Source: an uncultured Croceitalea sp. | Lineage (GTDB): Bacteria; Bacteroidota; Bacteroidia; Flavobacteriales; Flavobacteriaceae | DNA: 64,000 nucleotides | NCBI GenBank assembly: GCA_947494805.1 | Contig: CANLWK010000001.1 | Location: forward strand, 248,001 to 312,000 | Reading direction: 5' to 3' | In this document: positions 16,430-24,334 of the stretch, piece after piece | Numbering within the stretch: position 1 is the stretch's first letter | How the letters are laid out: each line of letters begins with the position of its first letter | Program-made: the position numbers and the translations under genes | Notes under the pieces: generated by a model | Seen by the model: the letters and a program-made list of their open reading frames with translations, nothing else | Databases searched by the model: none | What the model was told of the DNA's origin: nothing

Positions 16430-16992
16430 TTTAATTGTTTTCGATAAATACTTTTTGCGAAAGGAAACCATGTCAGACCTTCATCATAGGTGCCCTCGAC
16501 CAAATGTTCAAAAGACTCTTCTCGAATATTGGAATAGGTAAGCCTAAAAGAAAGTTTTTTGCCTTCGTCAAATGCAATGGGTTGGTCTGATCCTAGGTTG
16601 GTGAATACTATTTTTTCTTCTAAAAACTTACCTGTGTAAATATCCATAAACCCGTACTCTTGATCCATTGCGCTGAGCTTTAAGAGGCCTATTCTATCAT
16701 CATGGCCAATATGTATTACCATATTCAATTCAGAGGCGCCCACTAAATATTTCACTTTTTCGGATAAAAAACTACCTTTAAGAATGGCTTTGATTGAAGA
16801 GTGGGTATCTCCCACTAAACTCCATTGCCCTTCTTTAATCTCGAAATTGGACACCTTCCAATCTGCTATTAAAAACTCCATATTTTTTAATGGAGAACCT
16901 TTCCCTGCTTCCTGTCCCTTTGATGTATGGACAAATAATGTCGTGACCAGACTAAAAAGGATTTGGACGGTAATATTTTTTTTTGAAATCAT
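16426..16992 (-). CDS. exported DUF1579-like protein
   Basis: A 188-residue exported protein. The signal (residues 7-26, ending SKGQ) is followed by LKNMEFLIADWKVSNFEIKEGQWSLVGDTHSSIKAILKG. This is the opening of DUF1579-like domains: a Trp-led strand that reports a lipocalin-like barrel of about 150 residues. The remainder continues as beta-strands (IGLLKLSAMDQEYGFMDIYTGKF). No enzymatic role is known. It begins 7 bases after the molybdopterin subunit gene stop and couples to the next gene by ATGA, so it belongs to the hydroxylase operon. Confidence 0.6.
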   Translation of the reverse strand: MISKKNITVQILFSLVTTLFVHTSKGQEAGKGSPLKNMEFLIADWKVSNFEIKEGQWSLVGDTHSSIKAILKGSFLSEKVKYLVGASELNMVIHIGHDDRIGLLKLSAMDQEYGFMDIYTGKFLEEKIVFTNLGSDQPIAFDEGKKLSFRLTYSNIREESFEHLVEGTYDEGLTWFPFAKSIYRKQLK

Positions 16993-16999
16993 ATTGGTA

Positions 17000-19210
17000 C
17001 TATGCCAGTTCTAAATTGTCAATGCCAATGATGGGCAATTTCCGGATACGTTTTCCAGTGGCCTTGCAAATCGCATTCAAAATAGCAGGAGCGACCGGTG
17101 GAACACCGGGTTCACCGATACCGGAGGGAGCGTCTTCATTTTTTAAAAAAATAACTTCTATCTCAGGTGATTTATCTATTCTGAGAACTTTATAATCATG
17201 GAAGTTTTGCTGTTCAACCTTACCTTCTTTTAGAGTGATATTATTGTAATACAATGCAGAGAGTCCCCATATAATACTGCCTTCAATTTGATTTGCTGCC
17301 AATTGCGGGTTAATGACAAGTCCACAATCCACAACGCACGTTATTTTGTGAACTTGTAATTTGTTGTTCTCCAAGGAAATTTCCGCCATTTGGCCCGCGA
17401 ATGTCGGACCAAAAGAATGCCCAGCGAATCCCAAGGTGTTTTCACCATTTGACGCAACATATTGATTTTTCAACCGGTTTAGTTCTTTGAACACCCTGAT
17501 AGCCCTCGGAACCAAGATTTCCTTCACTGAATTGAAGTTTACTTCAAATCGTTTTTCACCGAAGGATTTAGGAATCTCAATTTGGTTTTCAAGCAGTTCC
17601 AATCGATAATCCAAAGGGTCTTTCCCTAAATATTTAGCTAATTCATCAACAAAACTTTCCAATCCAAGAGCATGAGGATGTGCTTGCACACTTCGCCAAG
17701 CCATGATAGGTAATCGGAAAGGCACTTGTACAACCTCTTGAAGGCGTTGGGTATTGTAATAAATTTGAAAGGGAAAGGCCCATTGTAATTCTTCAGTCTG
17801 CGCACTCATATATTCACGGAGTCGCCAAGCCAAAATTTTCCCTTTCTCCCCTAATGAAACCGTGTGCTCTTCTTCCTGAAGGGCATGATAACCACTGGTC
17901 GCAATTTCGTCTTTCCGATTCCAAACCACCTTAACCGGCCTTTTGAGCATTTTTGACAACACTACAGCTTCCGTTATAAAATCATCATAGAATCGCCTTC
18001 CAAAGCTCCCACCACAAGGTAGATTGTGAAGGAGAAAGAAACTGATTGGCTTATCAATGACAATTCCTGTTCTTTGAAGGATTCTGTTAGGATGTTGGGT
18101 GGAGGACCATATTTCGCAACGGTCTTCTTTATAATCTGCGGTTGCGCACATAGGTTCCATGAGCGCATGTGCCTGAAAAGGATTCCTGTAAGTTCTAGAA
18201 AATGTTCTTGTGGTATTTTTAAATTCATCAACGACATTTCCTGTCTCGAAAATGGTATACGTAGCGGAATTGCCCTTTGCCATGGAAAGATCATTCTCAA
18301 TGGATTCCATATTTCCATTTTCCAGCGGCGAATCGGTCCATTCCACCTTGAGGTTTTTAGCGGCTTCAAAAGCGGTCCAGGTATCTTTGGCAATGACTGC
18401 TACACCATTTCTCATGGATGTCTTCGTATCTGATTCGTCCACTTCCTTCAACCTGTTGGATACCTGTACCACATCCACCACACCTTCAAGATTCTTTATC
18501 TCATCGGCATTGAAGGAATTCACATCTAACCCCATAATGGGAGCCCTAACAATACAGGCATAGACCATATTATCGACCGCTACATCCATGCTGTATTGCA
18601 GTTTACCCTCTAAAATCTTGTCCTGGTTTAGGTTTTTCTTCGGAGTACCGATGATGTTATAGTCTGAAACATCCTTAAAAGTGATGGTTTTAGGCACTTC
18701 TTGATGGGAAGCAAGTGAGGCAAGTTCACCAAAAGGGATACTGCGCTTTGAAGGTTTGTGGATGACCATTCCCTTGTCCGCAAAACACTCTTTAGTAGAT
18801 ACGTTCATTTTTTCAGCCGCAGCTGAAATTAGCATCGTTCTTGCCGTCGCAGCCAGTTCACGTAGTGGCTCCCACATTCTTCTTACCGTTCCGCTTCCCC
18901 CAGTATTGCCATAGAGTCGATTGCCGTATTTTTCATCGTAATCCGCCTGGGAAACTTCCATTTTATTCCAATCGGCGCCCAACTCCTCTGCAAAAATCAT
19001 GGCCAGTCCTGTAAATGATCCCTGTCCCATTTCATGGCGGGTGTATTTGAACCTTACAATTCCGTCTTCACCCAAGGACATCAATAAATTCGGTTCAAAG
19101 ACCATCTTTTTCTCCAATGAATCATTTGAACCCAAAAATGGAAGGTTAGCACCTAGTACAAACCCGCTACTTCCCAAAGAAACCGATTGAATAAAAAATC
19201 TTCGCTTCAT
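17000..19210 (-). CDS. molybdopterin-binding subunit of a xanthine dehydrogenase-family hydroxylase (IorB-like)
   Basis: A 736-residue large subunit of the isoquinoline 1-oxidoreductase/aldehyde dehydrogenase type. A twin-arginine-type signal (KRRFFIQ followed by a hydrophobic stretch) suggests export folded with cofactor. Visible motifs are FKYTRHEMGQGSFTGLAMIFAEELG, GGSFGRRFYDD near residue 405, and the C-terminal GIGEPGVPPVAPAILNA, whose Glu is the conserved catalytic base. The enzyme hydroxylates a heterocycle or aldehyde with water and passes electrons to the 2Fe-2S subunit. The substrate is unknown. Its start overlaps the 2Fe-2S gene by 4 bases. A second, distinct large subunit is at 24331-26490. 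Confidence 0.85.
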   Translation of the reverse strand: MKRRFFIQSVSLGSSGFVLGANLPFLGSNDSLEKKMVFEPNLLMSLGEDGIVRFKYTRHEMGQGSFTGLAMIFAEELGADWNKMEVSQADYDEKYGNRLYGNTGGSGTVRRMWEPLRELAATARTMLISAAAEKMNVSTKECFADKGMVIHKPSKRSIPFGELASLASHQEVPKTITFKDVSDYNIIGTPKKNLNQDKILEGKLQYSMDVAVDNMVYACIVRAPIMGLDVNSFNADEIKNLEGVVDVVQVSNRLKEVDESDTKTSMRNGVAVIAKDTWTAFEAAKNLKVEWTDSPLENGNMESIENDLSMAKGNSATYTIFETGNVVDEFKNTTRTFSRTYRNPFQAHALMEPMCATADYKEDRCEIWSSTQHPNRILQRTGIVIDKPISFFLLHNLPCGGSFGRRFYDDFITEAVVLSKMLKRPVKVVWNRKDEIATSGYHALQEEEHTVSLGEKGKILAWRLREYMSAQTEELQWAFPFQIYYNTQRLQEVVQVPFRLPIMAWRSVQAHPHALGLESFVDELAKYLGKDPLDYRLELLENQIEIPKSFGEKRFEVNFNSVKEILVPRAIRVFKELNRLKNQYVASNGENTLGFAGHSFGPTFAGQMAEISLENNKLQVHKITCVVDCGLVINPQLAANQIEGSIIWGLSALYYNNITLKEGKVEQQNFHDYKVLRIDKSPEIEVIFLKNEDAPSGIGEPGVPPVAPAILNAICKATGKRIRKLPIIGIDNLELA

Positions 19211-19665
19211 GCTATTCGGTTTTTACTGGCTTCCATTATAGCATTCTTAATACGGTTATAGGTGCCACATCTACAGATGTTTCCTTTCATTGCTCGGTTT
19301 ATCTCTTCCTCCGTAGGTTCTGGTTTTCTATCCAGAAGGGCTACTGCGGACATAATCTGTCCCGTTTGGCAATAGCCACATTGGGCCACATCAAGTTTGC
19401 GCCAGGATTCCTTTACCGGGTGTTCGACTGAAATACCTTCAATAGTTCTTAAAACCTTTCCTTCTAAGGCCTTTATAGGAACACAACAGCCACGGATAGG
19501 GGTACCATCTGCATGAATCGTACAAGCCCCACACTGCCCAATACCACAACCAAACTTGCTCCCGGTAAGATTTAATTTATCTCTAAGCGCCCATAGAATC
19601 GGCATTTTTTCTGGAGCCTCAACGGTATATTCTCTATCATTGATATTAAGGGTAAATCGCGGCAT
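19207..19665 (-). CDS. 2Fe-2S subunit of a molybdenum hydroxylase (IorA-like)
   Basis: A 152-residue protein with two [2Fe-2S] domains. The plant-type cluster uses C40, C45, C48 and C60 (FGCGIGQCGACTIHADG...GCC). The second cluster uses C96, C99, C131 and C133 (QCGYCQTGQ and GNICRCGTY). It carries electrons from the molybdenum centre of the adjacent subunit to an acceptor, here probably the cytochrome c encoded just upstream. No signal peptide is seen, so it is likely exported as a passenger with the large subunit. It overlaps the cytochrome gene by 20 bases and the large-subunit gene by 4. Confidence 0.9.
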   Translation of the reverse strand: MPRFTLNINDREYTVEAPEKMPILWALRDKLNLTGSKFGCGIGQCGACTIHADGTPIRGCCVPIKALEGKVLRTIEGISVEHPVKESWRKLDVAQCGYCQTGQIMSAVALLDRKPEPTEEEINRAMKGNICRCGTYNRIKNAIMEASKNRIA

Positions 19666-20020
19666 TTTTTGAAATGGATTTAAAACTAATTATTGAATCG
19701 ATGGGGATTATTTCTGCTTCCAAACCCCATGAGTTCTGAATGTAGTTCAATACATCGGTAATCTCTTGATCGGTAAGGTCAACTGAAGGCATATTCTGCG
19801 AACCCTGCAAGATGAGAGATACCGCCCTTTCCAAGGTCATGGCATTGGCAATTCTTGAGTTGATAGGCGGATACAATAGGTTTCCAGCACCATTTGACCC
19901 ATGACAGCTTATGCAATTGGTTATATATACTTCTTTGCCCCTATCATAAGCTTCTGTGAGTTGATAATTCTCTTTACAGCCAAAAACAAGAAACAACAGA
20001 GGGATTAAAATGTAACGCAT
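19646..20020 (-). CDS. c-type cytochrome lipoprotein of the hydroxylase operon
   Basis: A 124-residue small cytochrome c. The signal ends in FGC (Cys15), a lipobox. One heme-binding CxxCH (NCISCHGSNG, about residues 36-40) is present, with a likely axial Met in SQNMPSVDLTD (about 76). The C-terminal extension after the usual LxxYIxxxWG end is about 25 residues. It most likely receives electrons from the 2Fe-2S subunit encoded by the overlapping gene downstream. It is the first gene of the minus-strand operon; a 147-base gap separates it from the hydrolase gene upstream. Confidence 0.85.
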   Translation of the reverse strand: MRYILIPLLFLVFGCKENYQLTEAYDRGKEVYITNCISCHGSNGAGNLLYPPINSRIANAMTLERAVSLILQGSQNMPSVDLTDQEITDVLNYIQNSWGLEAEIIPIDSIISFKSISKNAAIYP

Positions 20021-20167
20021 ATCAAATAAATTTATAGTAGAATGAAATAACTATGCCCCCAAAACCAGCGAACGGCAAAATGGGATGGGTAAAATCCAAT
20101 ATTTTTCCCCTGAGCGTATGTTTAGACCAACCAAACCTCTAGTATTCCATATACTAAATAGAACACT

Positions 20168-21601
20168 TTATCTGAATGCTTGGATCTTAACCTTAATGGT
20201 TTTGGATTTAACCATTTCACCGCTAAGGAATGATTTCATGAGTTCAATAATTTCCGGAGAACTCGTGTATAAATCGTGGCCGGCACCATCTACGGTAATG
20301 TGTGTAGCATTCTTGAAATCGGCCACAATATTTGTGGCGCTTTCAAGATACGTTCGCCCATCCAAGGTCCCGCTAAAGAAAAGTGCCCTAGCTTTGGATT
20401 TAAATGGCTTTCTATATTCTGTTCCTAGATCCTCAATACCCAGTCCTTCACCGATGTCCGGGTAGGGAAAGTTTGTAGTCCCTGATAGGATGGAAGTTTT
20501 GGATTGCTTGGTAATCAATTCATGCCTTGCAACTGATACCCCAGAAGCTACATCGGCCACCAATGGCATCAATCTAACTCTATTGGCATATTTTTTCATG
20601 CCCGCGACCATTTGAACCAATCTATCGAATTTGCCGTTCAATACCTCATGATAAATTAGCGGTAAGGCGGAAGCATCTTCTGGATTTTTAGTCAAAAAGT
20701 ATGAGGTAACAAGCTTTAAATCAAAATCGCTGATTCCCACTTTGATTTCCTTATTGCTCCTCCCGTCAAAAAAGGTTGTTTGCACGGGTTTTCTCCGTAG
20801 AGAATCCAAAGCAGCCCTCATTAGCTCCTGCAAATTTCCGTACTTCGAATAGGCCAAGGTGTCTTTTTTTAACGCCAAATTCAGCCTTTCAAGATAGCTT
20901 TCATTATTTTTGGGCAGCTTGATGGTTTCGTTGGGGCCTTCCAAAGAAGCCATAACCATTTTCTCTACCCTATCTTCAAAAAGTTTTGAGTAAGCAAACC
21001 CCAAATGGCTGCCATAACTAATGCCCCAGAGATTTATCCTTTCAACTCCAAGAGCTTGTCGCAAAGCATCGATGTCCTTTGCATTTTCAATAGTATTGTA
21101 TCCATTTATGTCAATTCCTTCTCCAATCCAAAATCCTAAGCATTGTTCGGAGGACTCATGCATGACTTCCAAGTATGATTCGAACGTACCAGGTTCTTCC
21201 AAACTCATTTTTGAATCAGTGCTACATCTCGGAATATCGCTTGAAAGGCCCGTCCCTCTTTGGTCAAGGGCTATGACATCTGCGATGTCCCGTAATTCCA
21301 TAAACAGGTCAAATCTTTTGCCTCTAGCAGTAGAAATTCCGGAACCGCCAGGACCTCCAGCTAGATATATGATTGGAGCGCTTGGATTTGGATTGGTACT
21401 TTTAAAACGAACCATTTTCAAGGTAATCATCCGCGTACTTGGATTATTTCGATTTTCCGGAACTTGTAGCGACCCCATCTCAGCTTCAACAATTGCTCCT
21501 TTGTCATTTTTGAACTCGTAGGGAGCGAATTGTATAGTTTGGGGGAAAAGCACAGCTAAGCCCAATAGGAAGCATATAGGGAAGGTGACTATGGTTTTCA
21601 T
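20168..21601 (-). CDS. exported alpha/beta hydrolase of the proline-iminopeptidase/tripeptidyl peptidase type
   Basis: A 477-residue exported hydrolase. The signal is followed by VEAEMGSLQVPENRNNPSTRMITLKMVRFKS, the N-terminal strand pattern of TAP/S33-like peptidases. The oxyanion motif LAGGPGGSGIS is near residue 80, DQRGTGLSS near 116, and the nucleophile elbow GISYGSH near 195. The C-terminal LFFSGTLDGRTYLESA supplies the Asp and GAGHDLYTSS the His. Homologues cleave N-terminal residues or hydrolyse esters. Specificity is unknown. It lies upstream of the cytochrome gene on the same strand, but the 147-base gap suggests a separate transcript. Confidence 0.8.
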   Translation of the reverse strand: MKTIVTFPICFLLGLAVLFPQTIQFAPYEFKNDKGAIVEAEMGSLQVPENRNNPSTRMITLKMVRFKSTNPNPSAPIIYLAGGPGGSGISTARGKRFDLFMELRDIADVIALDQRGTGLSSDIPRCSTDSKMSLEEPGTFESYLEVMHESSEQCLGFWIGEGIDINGYNTIENAKDIDALRQALGVERINLWGISYGSHLGFAYSKLFEDRVEKMVMASLEGPNETIKLPKNNESYLERLNLALKKDTLAYSKYGNLQELMRAALDSLRRKPVQTTFFDGRSNKEIKVGISDFDLKLVTSYFLTKNPEDASALPLIYHEVLNGKFDRLVQMVAGMKKYANRVRLMPLVADVASGVSVARHELITKQSKTSILSGTTNFPYPDIGEGLGIEDLGTEYRKPFKSKARALFFSGTLDGRTYLESATNIVADFKNATHITVDGAGHDLYTSSPEIIELMKSFLSGEMVKSKTIKVKIQAFR

Positions 21602-22046
21602 GTTTACTTTTTTGATTGATGAATTAATGATTGAACAAAGCTGTACATATTAAGATTGCAGGTCGTCCCAAACGCTAACATGGGACCTATTTTGATTTAA
21701 TGATGGTTCCTGATTTTACCGACTTACAATACATTATATCTACTTCTTAAGACATTAAAGTGGTTCATATTAAAAATAAGAATCCTTATTTTAACACCTT
21801 ATTGGATACTAGATATTGATTGAAACACTTATGATAGTGCTTGTATGTTTCGAAATCCATCCAAAAATGTCAATTAATTTCTCGTTTGACCCCATTTGAT
21901 CTTCATATATAGAAATGGGCAGGTTAAAAAGTTAAAATGCATAACTTCGGACATTACCTTGTTCAAATTACTGTTTGTGCCCATAAAACTGTTGTTTGTA
22001 TTCCTATTTATCAATTGTTCGATTTATGAGTTAGTTTTGATAAAGT
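21602..22046. other. divergent intergenic region between hydrolase and histidine kinase genes
   Basis: This 445-base AT-rich stretch must hold the promoters for both divergent genes. I see an 8-bp stem hairpin at 21773-21792 (AAAATAAG/CTTATTTT) and a CCCATTT/AAATGGG inverted repeat around 21892-21920. No clear TTTG/TAnnTTTG promoter pair and no short gene were found. Confidence 0.4.
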
Positions 22047-23081
22047 ATGAGTAAAAGAGTAAAGCCTGCCCATATTAAGCATCCTTTGGAACGCTGGTTG
22101 TCAGACGACAGGGTATTACTTTTTAATTTTTGGGTTGCGGATATACTTTTTATGTCCTTAAAAAAAGAAGAATTTCATATTCACTGGTATGAGTGGGTTT
22201 TCTCAATCAATAGCATTCTGCTATTCATTACCATAAATTATTTATTGTTTCCCAAATTTTTTGAGAAAGGCAGGGTATGGGTTTTTCTGTTGCTCACATT
22301 TCTAGCAATGTGCGGAACAGCTACAATTGAGGAATTGGTGATAGAACGGTATTTCTACTATGATCCCCAGGCATACCCTATAGCGTCTCCTAGTGTAGTA
22401 CTTGCGCAGTACATTCCGCCAGTGGTCATTTTCATTTTGATCAAAATGATGATTTATTATAGGGACCGTCAAATTTTGGTAGATACACTTTCGAAGGAAA
22501 AAACAGAGAGCCAATTGCAGTTTTTAAAATCCCAAATAAATCCACATATCCTTTTTAACAACCTAAATAATATATACTCTTTATCAATTCAAGAAGATAA
22601 ACGTACCTCGGATACGATTTTAAAATTATCCAACTTGATGCGCTATATCGTTTATGAAAGTTCCGAGAACTTTGTGCTGTTGAACAAGGAACTTAACTAT
22701 CTTGAAGATTATCTAGAGCTACAGAAAATACAAATTGAAGGAAGGGGAAGCGTTGATTTTCAGTTAACAGGTAATTCCGCTGGATATACCATTGCGCCCT
22801 TGGTTCTAATCCCGTTTGTGGAAAATGCATTTAAGCATAGTATGGACACTCAACTGGATAATATCACCATTGAAATTCATATTGAAATTAGAAACGGTCA
22901 ATTATTTTTTTCATCAACCAATAGTCATGATAAATCTTCCAAAAAGAGTTTGTCACCGACCGGAATTGGCCTTTCCAATACCAAGCAGCGATTACAGCTA
23001 CTTTACCCTGAAAAGCATACCTTGAACATTGAGGATAGCAGTAATAGTTATCAGGTAAACCTAAGGATACAACTATTATAA
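22047..23081 (+). CDS. LytS-type sensor histidine kinase
   Basis: A 344-residue kinase. Four hydrophobic segments fall within residues 25-140 and lack a recognisable sensor domain. The His_kinase domain (LytS/YehU type) has SQLQFLKSQINPHILFNNLNNIYSL with phospho-acceptor His167. The ATP-binding part shows LVLIPFVENAFKHS (N box) and GIGLSNTKQRLQLLYP (G box). Its start is preceded by the 445-base divergent region, and its stop overlaps the response regulator start. It lies between two molybdenum-hydroxylase gene sets, which are candidate targets by position only. Confidence 0.9.
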   Translation: MSKRVKPAHIKHPLERWLSDDRVLLFNFWVADILFMSLKKEEFHIHWYEWVFSINSILLFITINYLLFPKFFEKGRVWVFLLLTFLAMCGTATIEELVIERYFYYDPQAYPIASPSVVLAQYIPPVVIFILIKMMIYYRDRQILVDTLSKEKTESQLQFLKSQINPHILFNNLNNIYSLSIQEDKRTSDTILKLSNLMRYIVYESSENFVLLNKELNYLEDYLELQKIQIEGRGSVDFQLTGNSAGYTIAPLVLIPFVENAFKHSMDTQLDNITIEIHIEIRNGQLFFSSTNSHDKSSKKSLSPTGIGLSNTKQRLQLLYPEKHTLNIEDSSNSYQVNLRIQLL

Positions 23082-23776
23082 TGGAATATAACTGTCTTAT
23101 TATTGAAGATCAACTCCAAGCCCAAAGGGTATTGCAAAAGCATATTGCCCATGTACCGCACCTTCAGCTATTGGGGACCTTTACCAATGCTATTGATGCT
23201 ATAGAATTTTTAAAATCCGGTAATCGTATCGATATCCTGTTTTTGGACATCAACTTGCCCAAGTTAAGCGGAATTGAATTATTAAAGCTGAGCAATCTTG
23301 ATGCCCAAGTGATAATTACCACCGCATACAGCGAATACGCTGTAGAAGGTTTTGAACTTGATGTTTGTGATTATCTTTTGAAACCCATCTCGTTCGAACG
23401 TTTTTTCAAAGCCATTTCAAAAGTAGTGTATGCCAACCAAACGGTTTCCGAAAAAGAGGACGAAAAGGAGTTCATCTTTGCCAAGGACGGTCATGATATC
23501 ATCAAGATATACCTATCAGACATTCGATATGTAAATTCTGATTCTGATTTTACAAGTGTGAAGCTAGTTCATAAAACCTATCTACTTTCCTATAGCTTAA
23601 AGTTTTGGCAAGGAGTATTGCCAAAAGGGTCGTTTTTTAGGTGCCATAAATCTTACATTGTCAACATAGAGGCTATTGACAAGATATCGGGGAATCTAAT
23701 TTATATGGGTGAGGATAGGATACCTGTTGGGAGGACGAGTAAAGAACTCCTACTAAAGAAAATAAACCTTATCTAA
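23081..23776 (+). CDS. LytTR-family response regulator
   Basis: A 231-residue regulator with a receiver domain at residues 1-115 (acidic pair ED at 9-10, phospho-acceptor Asp56 in LFLDINLP, Lys in LLKPISF). The C-terminal LytTR DNA-binding domain is at about 130-230 (IRYVNSDSDFTSVKL, FFRCHKSYIVNIEAID). It is coupled to the kinase gene by a one-base overlap, so the pair forms a two-component system. LytTR proteins usually bind paired direct repeats upstream of targets; I could not identify such a pair with confidence. Confidence 0.9.
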   Translation: MEYNCLIIEDQLQAQRVLQKHIAHVPHLQLLGTFTNAIDAIEFLKSGNRIDILFLDINLPKLSGIELLKLSNLDAQVIITTAYSEYAVEGFELDVCDYLLKPISFERFFKAISKVVYANQTVSEKEDEKEFIFAKDGHDIIKIYLSDIRYVNSDSDFTSVKLVHKTYLLSYSLKFWQGVLPKGSFFRCHKSYIVNIEAIDKISGNLIYMGEDRIPVGRTSKELLLKKINLI

Positions 23777-23872
23777 GTCCATAAACCCGGTTTTATTTGT
23801 AGTTGATCAACCTAAGATTGAAGTTCAAGGATTCTTTTTCATTTTGAATGGTTATTGTTTCAAATTCCAAGT

Positions 23873-24334
23873 ATGGAATTAACAATTAATGGAGAGGGCT
23901 ATTCTTTTGAATTAGAAGATAATGGCATGCCTTTACTTTGGGTTCTTAGAGATGTTTTTGATTTGACCGGAACAAAATACTCTTGTGGAATCGGTCAGTG
24001 TGGTGCATGCACGGTTCATGTAGATGGACTTACAGCACGCTCCTGTATAACCCCTGCCTCATCCTTGGAAGGCAAAAAAATAACTACTATTGAAGGTGCG
24101 GATTCAATCGTTATACTAAGTGCTTTACAAGAGAACTGGGTGGCTATAGATGTCCCTCAATGTGGATATTGTCAGAGTGGTCAGTTGATGAGTGCCGCGG
24201 CTTTATTATCCAAAAACCCATCACCTTCAGAAAAGGAAATTCGAGACGGCATGAGAGGTAATTTATGCCGATGTGGGACGTATACAAGAATCCTTGAAGC
24301 TATAAAGAAAACTGCAGAAGATTTGAGTTCATGA
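23873..24334 (+). CDS. 2Fe-2S subunit of a second molybdenum hydroxylase (IorA-like)
   Basis: A 153-residue paralogue of 19207-19665 with the same eight cysteines: SCGIGQCGACTVHVDG and a Cys 11 residues later for the plant-type cluster, then QCGYCQSGQ and GNLCRCGTY for the second. I chose ATG 23873, which begins MELTINGEGYSFELE and fits the family start. A TTG six codons upstream is also possible. It starts 96 bases after the response regulator. The stop overlaps the next start (ATGA), coupling it to its large subunit. Unlike the first system, no cytochrome gene is attached, so its electron acceptor is not encoded here. Confidence 0.9.
   Translation: MELTINGEGYSFELEDNGMPLLWVLRDVFDLTGTKYSCGIGQCGACTVHVDGLTARSCITPASSLEGKKITTIEGADSIVILSALQENWVAIDVPQCGYCQSGQLMSAAALLSKNPSPSEKEIRDGMRGNLCRCGTYTRILEAIKKTAEDLSS

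Noticed and set aside
21773-21792. AAAATAAG/CTTATTTT hairpin as a terminator or operator
   Set aside because: It is a short all-AT-type stem in an AT-rich divergent region, with no neighbouring stop codon in support.
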